From NCBI RefSeq assembly GCF_033807715.1, contig NC_084601.1:1457001-1521000 (forward strand): a stretch of 64,000 bases of DNA, given 5' to 3'. Below, piece by piece: positions 31,917 through 44,200 of the stretch. The notes beneath the pieces were generated by a model, which saw only the letters and a program-made list of their open reading frames with translations, made no database searches and had not been told where the DNA came from. Both the position numbers and the translations under genes were made by a program. Within the stretch, counting starts at the first letter, position 1. The number at the start of each line of letters is the position of its first letter. Origin of the DNA: Cololabis saira (taxonomy: Eukaryota; Chordata; Actinopteri; Beloniformes; Belonidae).

Positions 31917-34900
31917 ACCTTATTCATCTCCAAAGGGAAATTCAACCGTCCAGCAGCTCATCAAAACATAAACATAAAAATCAACCACACTTCCAATAAA
32001 AGCACATTCATAATATTAAAATAAACATATAAGGTTTTTAAACAAATATCATGTAAAGTGCAAACTAAAATATAGTCCAGTTGTGGCAGAGGTGAGTGTG
32101 AAACTGAGTTCAGAACGAGTTAAACAGTCTTATTGCTGCGAGGACGCAAGGATCTCCTGAACCGCTCGTTCTGCAGCGCAGTGAGAGGAGCCGACCGCTG
32201 CAGAACGGAGCGGTTCAGGAGATCCTTGCGTCCCCGTAGCAATAAGACTGTTTAACTTTAGCTATAAGCTAATAAGCTAATGAAATGTCAAATGTTAAGA
32301 GGCTGTGCGCATTTACGCACAAGGCACAGCACCAGTAACTTCATTAACACCGGATCGGGATCAGATCAGGATCTGACGGTAATTCATGTTCTGTGTTTTG
32401 CTACACACACCTACAGGTCAGCTGTTAAACACACACATTCTAGATTTATATGTTTATATGGTGGAATTGTTTGTAATAAAGCAGCCCCTTATGTATGGAT
32501 GAATCCTGAACTCCGTCCTGTTACTTTTATTTTTAAATCCCATAAGTCCACAACCCCACTTGATCTGATTGTCTACAGTCATGTCTGAATGTAGATTTCA
32601 CCCTTAATATCATTCAGTATCACACAGGCTTGAATGATATTGAATAGAGAGAGAAACAGAGCCGCAGTGGGAGTGCGCGCAGTTTAATACATGCTTCTGA
32701 AACACGGTATTTGCTCCTATATTTTTGCGTGTGGCAAATAGCGCTGGCCTTTCTGAATTAGGCGCTTTTTGCAATGAGGCTTATTTGCATAGAAAGGGGG
32801 CAATTTTGCGCCGAATGTATGAATATTACCTAATTTGCATGCATGCAAATGGCACCGGCGCAGACTGCCACTATTTGCTTGGCAGCGCAGTTTGTGGAGC
32901 AATTCGCCCTTTGCGGGTGCTTTGTGAATTAGACGCTCTCTTTTTGTCTCATTTGCACCGGTTTAGCGGCCGCAAAAGCCGCGCAATCCTTTTGTGGATT
33001 TGGCCCCATGTCTATTTTTTTTTAGGGTTCCTCTTATGTCTGTTTATTTTAATTTTTATTTATTTTATTTTACTTCATTTTATTTATTTTTTATTATTTT
33101 TGTTGTTGCTGTCTTGTGTGTCCTGTATTTTATTTTATTACTTTATTTTTCCTATTATTATTGTCTTCAGTCAGAGTTTGATTGGTAATTGGTACTTACT
33201 TTGGGACTTGTTTATAATTACGTATTTTACAGTGTGTGTGTTTTGGGGTGTTTGTTATGTTAAGTTTTGTGTCCTTATTTATTTTACTTTTTTTGTGTGT
33301 GTGTGTGCGTGTGTGTGTGTGTGTGGTAAAATTTAAAACGGGGTATTCTGTCGAATCCTTTAAAAAAATGTTTATTGTGTAATATGCATTACATCGACTT
33401 CCCAATAAAGAAACATGAAAGAAAAAAAAAATGACCAGAACCTCTCAAACACTGATGAACGATGTACAGTTCAGAAAAGATTGTCGGGACTTACAAGAAG
33501 GATGGTTGGGTCACTGGTTCACATGACTTGAGAGATTCGTAAGAATGAATGATTAAAGAGCAGCACTTAAGTCTGAAACTTAAGTGTAGGGCACTAGATT
33601 TCATTTCCTAAAATATGGAACCAGCACTTTAACTTCTACCCATTGTTACCATGTTATATTCCATTTCTCTTAAAATTGGAACATGTGTATTTGTGTCCAT
33701 GCTTCAGGTATCCTCCAGCTTCTGACAGCTCGGACCTCTAGGAAATTTCTGGCTTGCCGACTCACGCCGGACATGGAGACAAAGCTGTTATTCATGACCT
33801 CCAGGGTAAGAGTCTACTGCTGGTTTACGTCCCTGAACTTCCCTGTCTTCATCTGGGACTGAGCTGGGTTTCTGTTCTTCCACTTCTGACTCGTGTGTTT
33901 CCTTCTTCTCACCTGTGTGCAGGTGCGTTTTGGGCAGCAGAAGCGGTATCAGGACTGGTTTCAGAGACAGTACCTGTCCACAGCGGAGAGCCAGTCGCTG
34001 CGCTGTGATCTGATTCGATACATCTGCGGGGTGGTCCATCCGTCCAATGAGGTGCTGAGCTCAGATATCCTGCCACGCTGGGCTATCATCGGCTGGTTAC
34101 TCACTACATGCACGGTAAGAGACGCTACCCATAGACCCGGCTCTAGAGCCGCCTCAGTGGCTCCCTGGGGCTTTTTCTAAAATCTTTGGCCTTTTTTTCC
34201 TTTTTTTTTTTTTTTTCCTTTTTTCTTTTTTTTTTTCCTTTTTTCTCTTTTTTCTTCTTTTTTCTTCTTTTTTCTTCCTTTTTCCTTTCCTATTTAATCT
34301 CCACATTTCAACCTTTTTCTCGAAATCTTGACTTTTTTTCTCGACATTTCAATTTTTTTTCACGAAATTTCGACTTTTTTCTCGACATTTTGACTTTTTT
34401 CTCGACATTTTGACTTTTTTCTTGAGATTGTACTTCAACATCAATCTCGACATTTCGATTTTTTTCTCAAAATTTTGACTTTTTTCTCGACATTTCAATT
34501 TTTTTCACGAAATTTCAACTTTTTTCTCGACATTTCGACTTTTTTCTCGAAGTGCAGAATGAAAAAAAAATAATCTTCCCCCAGTTATAACTAATATAGA
34601 TACATGCAGCATGTGTTGCCTTGATTCCAAGGCTTATACAAGACTTTTCATTTTTTGTGGCTCCAGACATATTTGTTTTTTGTGTTTTTGGTCCAATATG
34701 GCTCTAAAACATTTTGGGCTGCCAACCCCGGCCACAGACTGTCAATCATTACTCTACATTATATTTTATTTTGAAGATATTTGTATCCAAAGCTCCTTTC
34801 CTAAAAAAGTAACAGAGTTAAACCAAATACTAGAGTCAGAGAGTTTCAGTATGCTAAAAGTACAATTTCTAAAAGGAAAACTGCTATTATGAAGTCCGAG

Positions 34901-37900
34901 TGGAAAACACATTCAAAAATGCTGGAGAATCACCTTAGATCGAAGCGTGCTAAGGAGAGTAGTTGTGTTAAGCATTTCTAAGAGAAGATAGGAAAGGTGT
35001 TTCTCCGAGAGCTTCTTGAACACGGAGAGGAAGACCCTGCTCTGGTAACAGTTGGGATGTGAGTCTACCAGTGTGGAACAGTCTGTGAGAAATGCCCAGA
35101 CATAGTGTCTTAAGGCTGAAATATGGTTCTGCGTCAAAACGACGCCGTGCCTACGGCGTGTGGTTTGGGTCGACGCAGACCACACGCCGTCACCTGCGTC
35201 GTCAGTGACGTGCACCTCCCGAAAATTGTAACTACGCGTCGAGGCGACGCAGACCACACGCAGACGGAGAGGGCTGTGATTGGTTCGTTTGAAAGCGAAG
35301 CATTTCCGGTTTCCGGTTTGAAGCAGTAGTGAACTTCCAGGGCTCTTTTCTTCGTTTATATGTGATTTTTTTTGTTTTGTTTTTTTGCACAATAGTTGTC
35401 CTTATCTCTTTGATTTACTGTGACCGGAAAAAGTCGGATAAACCATTCAGAAAAAGATCGCTAACTAGCGGCCGCGGGGGGTACTGCACCACGACCAAAT
35501 GGAGAGACGGAGAAGCCCGAAGGTTCACGACGGCGTCACGGCTGCGGCGTGTGCTCTGCGTTGGTTTGACGCAGAACCTTAATTCAGCCTTTACTGTGCG
35601 CAGTGCAACTCGCAACTTTTAGAGTAAGCCTGTATGATTAACAGTGTTGGGTGTAACGCGTTACTGTAACGAGATTACATTCGCCAGTAACGCAGTAATG
35701 TACCGCGTTACAGTTGTAATTTGGGTAATCCCGTTATAGTTACTCTAAGACAAAAAAAATTACGTTACTTTAGTTACTCTAAGCTTTTCAGCTACATGTA
35801 GAACGGGAGAACAGAAAAGAAAATCAAACTTTCCTTTCATGCGTCTTCACGCGTTGTGCAACACTTGTCTGACTTAAGGCTGATTTATGGTTCCGCATTA
35901 AATCGACACAGAACCTACGTCGTCTTTAACGTGATTTTACGGGATTGTACGTGATCTTACGGGATTTTATGTGATTTTACGGGACTTTACGAATACACAT
36001 TTGTGCGGATCTGGGCACTGCAGTAATAAGGTTCCAACTATGGGACTGTCTCAGAAAATTTGAATATTGTGATAAAGTTCTTTATTTTCTGTTATGCAAT
36101 TTATAAAAAAAAAAAAAAAAAAATGTCATACATTCTGGATTCATTACAAATCAACTGAAATATTTCAAGCCTTTTATTATTTTAATATTGCTGATTATGG
36201 CTTACAGTTTAAGATTAAGATTCCCAGAATATTCTAATTTTTTGAGATAGGATATTTGAGTTTTCTTCAGCTGTAAGCCATGATCAGCAATATTAAAATA
36301 ATAAAAGGCTTGCAATATTTCAGTTGATTTGTAATGAATCCAGAATGTATGACATTTCTGTTTTTGTAATTGCATTACAGAAAATCACAATATTCTAATT
36401 TTCTGAGACAGTCCTGTATATGTTGTTCATTGGCAATCGAGTTCTGGTGCAGCTCAGGTGATATTGCGGAGTAATCCAAAAGTAATGTAACTAGTAATGT
36501 AACTAGTTACTTTCAGCAACCAGTAACTAAGTAGTGTAAGGGATTACTTTTTTTAAAGTAACTAGTAATATGTAATGGATTACTTTTTTGAGTAACTACC
36601 CCAACACTGATGATTAAGTTGAAATAGGTGGGAGCGGACTATGATCTGAAGGATATTAGAAGGGAGTTAAATTTGATTTGAGCTGTGACCAATAGCCAAT
36701 GTAGGCTAATAGCAATGGAGTGACATGAGCCCATAAAGTCGGGATGACACCCAGGTTTCTCACCATCCTTGAGGGTATGATTAATGTAGAGGTGATTTCA
36801 TTTTGAAATCCTGGCGGGCAGGCTGATGGGCAGAAATAATCAAGTGCTCTGACTTGGAAGAGGTCTAATTGAAGATGCCATTCCTTCATCCACGAGCAAA
36901 ATGACAGTCATTCAAAGTATTTCTTGTGTGTGTGTCTCCACAGTCGAATGTAGCTGCTTCTAACGCCAAGCTGGCTCTCTTCTACGACTGGCTTTTCTTT
37001 AACCCGGAGAAAGACAGCATCATGAATATAGGTAACAAACGCACACAAACAATAAATCTGTCCATCCCATACATGATATTTTCTCAGTGTTGACAGCAGG
37101 TCTAATAATTCAGAACAAGGTATCATATATAGCTTTCAGATATATTATTTGGAAATGTTTTATTGATTATATCTTAATAATTTTTCTTTTAGGTTGACTA
37201 TTTTACACCAGTCCAGAGACAGCAGATGCAAAATAGCCTTTTTGGCTAATTCTGACATATTTTACATTTGTTTAAATGTATTATTAATGTGCATTGTCCC
37301 TGATAATTAAACCTTTAAATAAATAATAATTAAATAAATAAAAAAGCTTTTTTCACTTAGGCACTGCAGCTCTTTACTGGCCATTACATGGAAACAACAC
37401 AAGACTATAAATGTCCAAATTGGTCAGATCAGACATCATGTGGACTTTAAGGCTGCTCCACACACATAGAGAATCTGTTTATTGTTCATTTAAACCAATG
37501 TTGGAATGGTGTAGATGGTGCTGATGATATTCAGAAACTTTTGTCAGTAAAAGAGCAATGTCATGTGAGAAACAGATAAAGTGTAGGTGACATTCACCTG
37601 TGTTGTCCATATCATTTTTCTTCAGAACCAGCGATCCTGGTGATGCACCACTCAATGAAACCTCATCCTGCCATCACAGCCACGTTGCTGGACTTCATGT
37701 GCAGGGTAACATCAAGACCCAATAATGAAACGGGCAGAATTTACTCCATCATGGAAACAGTAACCATGAAACTTTTCCCAACATTAACACAGCTCTTTTT
37801 CTTTGTTTCTTTATCGTTTCCTCCGACGTTCCTCTTGGGGTTCATCTATGCCTCCTCAGATCATTCCTCACTTCTTTCCTCCGTTGGAATCTCAGGTCCG

Positions 37901-38153
37901 CCAAGGCGTCTGTAACTCGCTCACTTTCATCATGGAGAAGAGAGTGCTGGCGTAAGAAATACATTGAACACTCCATTCGTTACACATGCATCTACAAAGA
38001 CACACAGGTAATTTTTAATAAATGATTATTGATGTCTTTACCTCAGTCACCTCGCTCCATTGTTTGATAATCCAAAGTTGGACCGAGAGCTTCGATCAAT
38101 GCTGAGAGAGAGATTCCCCGAGTTCTGCAGCCCGCCATCCCCCCCTACTGAAG

Positions 38154-38218
<65 letters not shown>

Positions 38219-41200
38219 TCAGCCAAACTCCTACAAACTTCTAGCACTCTCAGACTGCGTTTCCATGCATCAATAACTCTTTTAAAACCCCAATATTAGC
38301 AATAACCCGAATTTGCACGGCCATGTAAAAACCAATAACCCCTTTGAATCACCAGAATTTGCTCATATTGGGGTTTTTAAAAACCACAATATGAGCCCTG
38401 GGTTACTCCTTTTAAAACCTGAATATTGGGTCATGTAAACACCAAACGGAATATCCCCATCAAACGGAACAGGAATATGTTTTCTGCACATGCTCTGTTC
38501 ACAAGGAATCCTGGTCTTTTGAGTCCAGGAAGTTCTTCTAAACACGGAGAAACCAAGACCAGGAGGAGACTAATCACTTCATAAATGTAATGAAGGATAT
38601 GAACATTTCTGCATTTGTAGACGGTAGAAAGTACCGGGATAGAAGATTTACAAGAAGGTGAGAGAAAAGTTGGGCGAAGCAGCATTTGTTTTGAATTTGG
38701 ATACAGGAAGAAGAAGCAGAAATGACGGGAATTGCGTCATGATGTTCTCCGTGCGTCGCTGGTTTTATCCAGATATCCCTAATGATTAATTACCATGTAA
38801 ATGGAATATTCTGAATGTTTCAGTAACCGGAATATTAACAATAACCCGAATTTTGACTGCATGTAAACGTAGTCACTGAATATCTGTAATTAAAACTTGA
38901 AGGATCTTAATTTGACTCACTTTATCCCGTGCAACTAATGCAACTAAAACATGAAAATGTTTGTGTTCTGCAGTTAAGATGGAAGAGGCCGCTTCCATGG
39001 AGATGGACAACCACGTGATGGACAAGGAGGAGGGTTGCTATGACAACACAGAAGCTGCTTTCAGCGATGACGAGGAAGAAATCAGCAGCAAAGGTGAGAA
39101 CAAGAGACATATGGTTTAACACTTTCAGCTCAACGCAACGAACCAGTTAGATCTAGAAACGTGCTGTAAATGCATGTGATTAGTGCACTACATCACACAA
39201 ACTGTTGACCCGTCACAGGAAAGAAGAAAGAGTTTAGGTTCCAGCCCATCAAAGAAGCTGTGATTGAGGAGCCTGCTGACATCACGCCCTGGCTCGACCA
39301 GTTAGACGACACGATGAAGGACAAGGTCCAGCAGCTCCAGAAGACCAGGTGAGGCTCTTCACTTCTTAAGGTCCCTAGATCAGATTAGACTGAAAGTCAG
39401 AAGTTACTCTGATGATATGAATTAAGTCCTGCCTGATGTTGTAATTGTCTGGTTGTTAACAACAACAACATTTCGTCTCTGCAGTGACACAGAAACTCAG
39501 TGTGAGACAATGCAAGAGATTGTGGATCTTATTTTGGAGGTGAGTTTTCTTTCAATAATATTTTCATGCGACTGTTTCCCAAAACCCTTGGGATATTGGT
39601 TAATATATTTAATTGGGGGTTTGAAACAGACGGAGAGCCAAGAGCCAGTGTCTGTAGGCGTTTTTAGATTAGATACCATTCCTTTCCCTGAATGAAGAAC
39701 TCATGTTTAATGCATGCTGGGCAGTGTAAATGCAAGGTGTGTTATTATTTCCACGGTGCCAGTGTTGGGGAGAGAAGATGAGTCAGGAGTAGAGGGTAAC
39801 ATGACAGCCTGGCTGTATTTTTGGTCGGCTTCACCAATGTGGGAAGAGCTGGGGCCAGATTCACCAATATGTTCTTAATAACGATCTTAAGAAATGTCTT
39901 AAGATCTAAAATTAAGAAGTTCATAAGAAAGTTCTTAAGTGAAATTCCTCAATATTTTCTTAAGAACCGTCTTAAGAACTATCATTTCTTATGAATTTCT
40001 TATTTTTCCTATTTAAGAACTTCTTAAACTATGGCTGTATCTGAAATTGCATTATTATTATTATTATTATTATTATTGATTTCATTCTATTCAGTCGATG
40101 CACCTGAAGCGAGACTTCACTACACCGATGTATCGCTCCACAATATTACGGGTTTTTGTTTGTGCAAATGTGTTGAAAAAGGTGATATTAGAGTTTTACC
40201 TTTTCACAGAAGACATTTTAAGACAGGTAAAGGTTGTCTTAAAGTTAAGAAAAAAGTCAAGAACAAATTTGAAAACTTTTATTTCAAGAATACCATTTAT
40301 TCTTAAAGCAGCACAACGTAACTTTCAGCTTTGAGCTCTGAGTTTGGCGGCATCTTTTGGACAAAAGCGGTAGTGCTTTACCAGAAAGAACACTACGTTT
40401 CCCATGAGCACCAGCGCGTACTGCCGGAAAACTCCTGTCCCTGTCGCTGCATTTGTTTTGATAGCGAATGAAGACGGGACGGACTTTTCTGTTTCACCAA
40501 GTAAACAGACGGAACGCAAAAAAAGATGTTAAACTGCTGGAAAGGAACTGGAATTTACCAGGATACCTTAAACAAGGAAGCCAGGGAGCGGTATATGGAG
40601 AAAATAATGATTATTAACGGTCTGGATCCATATGAAATCCCCTATCAAAGAATGGAGCTCCTCGTCGGAGCTGCACTCTTTAGAAAGGATTTACTGCTGC
40701 AGTTCTGCACAACCACCGTCTTAGTCTACCTTGTTTAGGAGTGTTTGGCAGCTGCTTTGGTAAATGTTTGACTCGCCATGTGTTTCAATAAATTTGTATA
40801 ATAGTACAACATACAGTACATGTTTTGTATCCCTCTTACTTCTCTTTTTTTTTTTGACTGCTATATTATGTTGAAGAGGCTCCGAGGCGTGAGCAATATT
40901 TTTGTTTTCCTCGTGAGATTATTTTTTTCCTCTGCAGCTACAAATAAGAGTTAATATTTTTTCCTCAACCAACTAGTTTTATCTGAAGATTGGGGTTAAT
41001 TGCACTGCAGAGAGCTGGCCAGCAACTGCGTTTAGCTGGAGAAGTGGGGAATAAAACCCGTGTTTTGATCCGACTCGGTCTGTGTGAGCGTTTGTGGTTT
41101 ACTGTGTGGAAGCCGGTGTTTGGTCGTTACAGCCGCGATCCAAGCGAGCCGACGACTCTTTCACTCTTTTACTTTGTTATCTCAGATAGTTGGCTTCCGT

Positions 41201-44200
41201 GATTCTGCCTCCGAGCAGGAAACCGGTTAAAAGTGAAACCATTAGGATCTTTTCCCCACGTCTGTTGTGTGGAGCTGCTTCAGCCACAACGCAGCAACGG
41301 GTTACCAGCTTCTGCGGAGCTGTGCTCCAAGCCCCGCCCAGTTTCGTCTCGACTGCGAATCGGGAAGGAGGGGGAAGTGACGTATGCCGTAAAGCAGTCA
41401 AAGCCGTAAAGATTTGTAGTTTTTTAGTGTGGAAGGGTTCCTATCATGCTCCTCAAAGTTACATAGTGCCAGTGAAGGTGATACAGACCCCTCAGACCAT
41501 GACAGAGGTTCATTAAACCTGTTGGAAGTTGATGTTCCATCACAATGACTCTGGAAATATGATATTAAGGTGGAAAAGTTACGTAGTGCCGCTTTAAGTT
41601 TTTTCTTAAGAAGAAAGTTGAGAAAATACTTTTTTGGAGAATATGACTTCTCTTTTTTCTTCTTAAAGGTATTGTGACATCATTTTTAACATGCTTTTAA
41701 CACTATTAAAAGTCTTGGCCAACATCCCTCAAATGTGTCTAAAAGAGTGTAACAAGAAAAACTTCACTCTAGTACTCTATTCCTGGCTTTTTATTACAGT
41801 GTTTTTTTGCGCCGTGAAAAATGCTTCCTTTCCCCCCTTTCCTGTCAATCATTGCTCCGCTCCTCCAAACCTCCTCCTCCTCCAGCCATACGCTCACAGC
41901 GGCGTCGGAGAGTTAAGCCGAGAGCGACAGGCGAAGCATGCACGAAAAAGCAGGAGGGCGAACCACAGCAAACAATCATAAAAATAAAGGCATGCAAGCA
42001 GCACTGTCCCCTTATCTTAAGTCCAGTCAGTGGCCGCGGGTCTTCTTAGCAGTTTTCCTCCGGTGATTAGAACAAAAGAGGCTCTAAACAGCTCCTTGTT
42101 AAGCCTCATTTATGGTTCCGCGTTAAATCGACGCAGAGCTTACGCCGTAGGGTTCAGCGTATGGTGCGCGTCGCCGCGTAACCCTACGCCGTAGGCTCTG
42201 CGTCGGTGTAACGCGGAACCATAAATCAGCCTTTATGGTGCGCTGGAGAGGAGAGGAGGCAGGGAGCTGGGTGGAGGGGGCGGTGATTTAGCGGGTCGTT
42301 ACGTAACGATCCGCCACCAAACCAGGTGCGCCGTTTTTGCATAGTTATGCGGAAAATCCCAGAAAGCACACAATACACTGAATGTTAAAAGTTCGTTGTT
42401 TTTTGGGTGTAATTGATGTCAAGACACCCAACAAAACACAAAAAATCAAGAAAAATGTGTTTTTCATGTCACAATCCCTTTAAGACTGAGCTTAAGAAAA
42501 AAATGACACTTAAGAAGATTTTTTTTCTTAAGAATGTTTTGTGAATCCGGCCCCTGATTGGTGCAGCGCTGGGTGCAGGACGTGGAGCGAGTGCCTGGTC
42601 CATTCTGCCCTGAACAGCAACGGGATTTGTGGAGTGGCTTCCCGGAAATCCTGTAGCACAAATGGAAATATGACCAGCCCAGTCTTCCTCTGCCACTTCA
42701 GCTGTGGTGTTTGTGGACAGCATATAAATTCTTTGTAAGGCTCTTCAGGTTGTTAATGACCTGAGTTTCGTTTCTTGCAATATTATGGTTGGTCATTTTA
42801 GTAGTAAGCTGCACATTACGGTTCCTATAATAAGTTATGGCGTCCTCTGCTCTGAAGACGAGGAGCTGACAGACCTCCTCGTTGATTTCTCGTCATTCTG
42901 TTTCCATCAGACCTGACTCCCGGTTAGGTGCACCCTGGGAAGCGTTAGGTTATAGACGGGGTTATAGCTGCCGCGTTTACTTGTGCTTGTTAAGCGGACA
43001 AACGTTAGATAGCATTGCAAATTCTTTTGTGTAATGCTTAGCTTTAACTCCCTCCATATACCTCAGATATAAGTATTGAACAAATGTTACTTTCACTGAG
43101 ATTATAACTTTGTATCTATCAGGTTAGAATATGATGGAGGTGTAATAGCCAGAAATAAATAGAAAGAGATACAGTCGTTTCACACTGAGCAAGAGCGTTC
43201 GCCACAGCATGAGTTCCAGTTCCATCTCTGGGGAGGGGGTATCTGTAGGTTCAGTGCAGAATGCCCAACCACAGTGTACATACAGGACTGTCTCAGAAAA
43301 TTAGAATATTGTGATAAAGTTTTTTATTTTCTGTAATGCAATTAAAAAAACAAAAAATGTCATACATTCTGGATTCATTACAAATCAACTGAAATATTTC
43401 AAGCCTTTTATTATTTTAATATTGCTGATTATGGCTTACAGTGTAAGATTAAGATTCCCAGAATATTCTAATTTTTTGAGATAGGATATTTGAGTTTTCT
43501 TAAGCTGTAAGCCATGATCAGCAATATTAAAATAATAAAAGGCTTGCAATATTTCAGTTGATTTGTAATGAATCCAGAATGTATGACATTTTTGCATTAC
43601 AGAAAATAAAGGACTTTATCACAATATTCTAATTTTCTGAGACAGTCCTGTATGTTGCTGGTTTGATGCAGAAACATCACTGCGACTGCTTTGTGCGTAT
43701 CCTGGATGACAAAGAGCACTGATCATGAGTGAATGTAAACGATAGAATTTTAATTTAGTTATTTCCCATCAGTAACTTTCTACGGTCATTTAAAGCAGTG
43801 GTTCCCAACCTTTTTTCCTTGTCCCCCCTACTTGACTCTAAGACCAGCCGGCCCCCCGGCCCGTACGTACTAGCACCAAAAGAGTAAAGGGATTTGTTAC
43901 AAATCTTTCATTGAAAGAATGAACATTAATTATGTTTTTTTGATACATTTCTCTTTGGTTTACCCTGTATACGTATGACTTTGTCTTTCTCACCTTCATT
44001 TTGTGTCACCAATGTATAAAATACGCACAGAAAATAATTGCAAGGACATAAAATATTCATTCATTCATTCATTATCTTACCCGCTTTATCCCTTGCGGGG
44101 TCACGGGGGTCTGCTGGAGCCTATCCCAGCTCATTTTAGGTGAGAGGCAGGGGTTACACCCTGGACAGGTCACCAGTCCATCACAGGGCCATAAAATAAT

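Larger units (their letters stand above)
31241..33430 (+). mobile_element. 5'-truncated L1 LINE, split by a DNA transposon
   Basis: The left piece (31241-31570) encodes the end of an L1 ORF2 ([40 protein letters not shown]). The right piece (33007-33430) is its 3'UTR ending in cccaataaag and an A tail. The 10-bp aaatgaccag at 31231-31240 recurs directly after the A tail (about 33429-33438) and is the target duplication. A DNA transposon at about 31571-33006 splits it. Lies in ints3 intron 8. Confidence 0.9.
39852..42553. mobile_element. PIF/Harbinger-like element hosting two TTAA elements
   Basis: Termini GGGCCAGATTCACCAA and tttgtgaatccggccc are inverted repeats, with CTG flanking both sides (39849-39851, 42554-42556). 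Sub-terminal runs of ttcttaag repeat in both orientations. Two separate TTAA-bounded elements (40303-41597 and 41663-42483) are inserted inside. Lies in ints3 intron 17. Confidence 0.8.
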
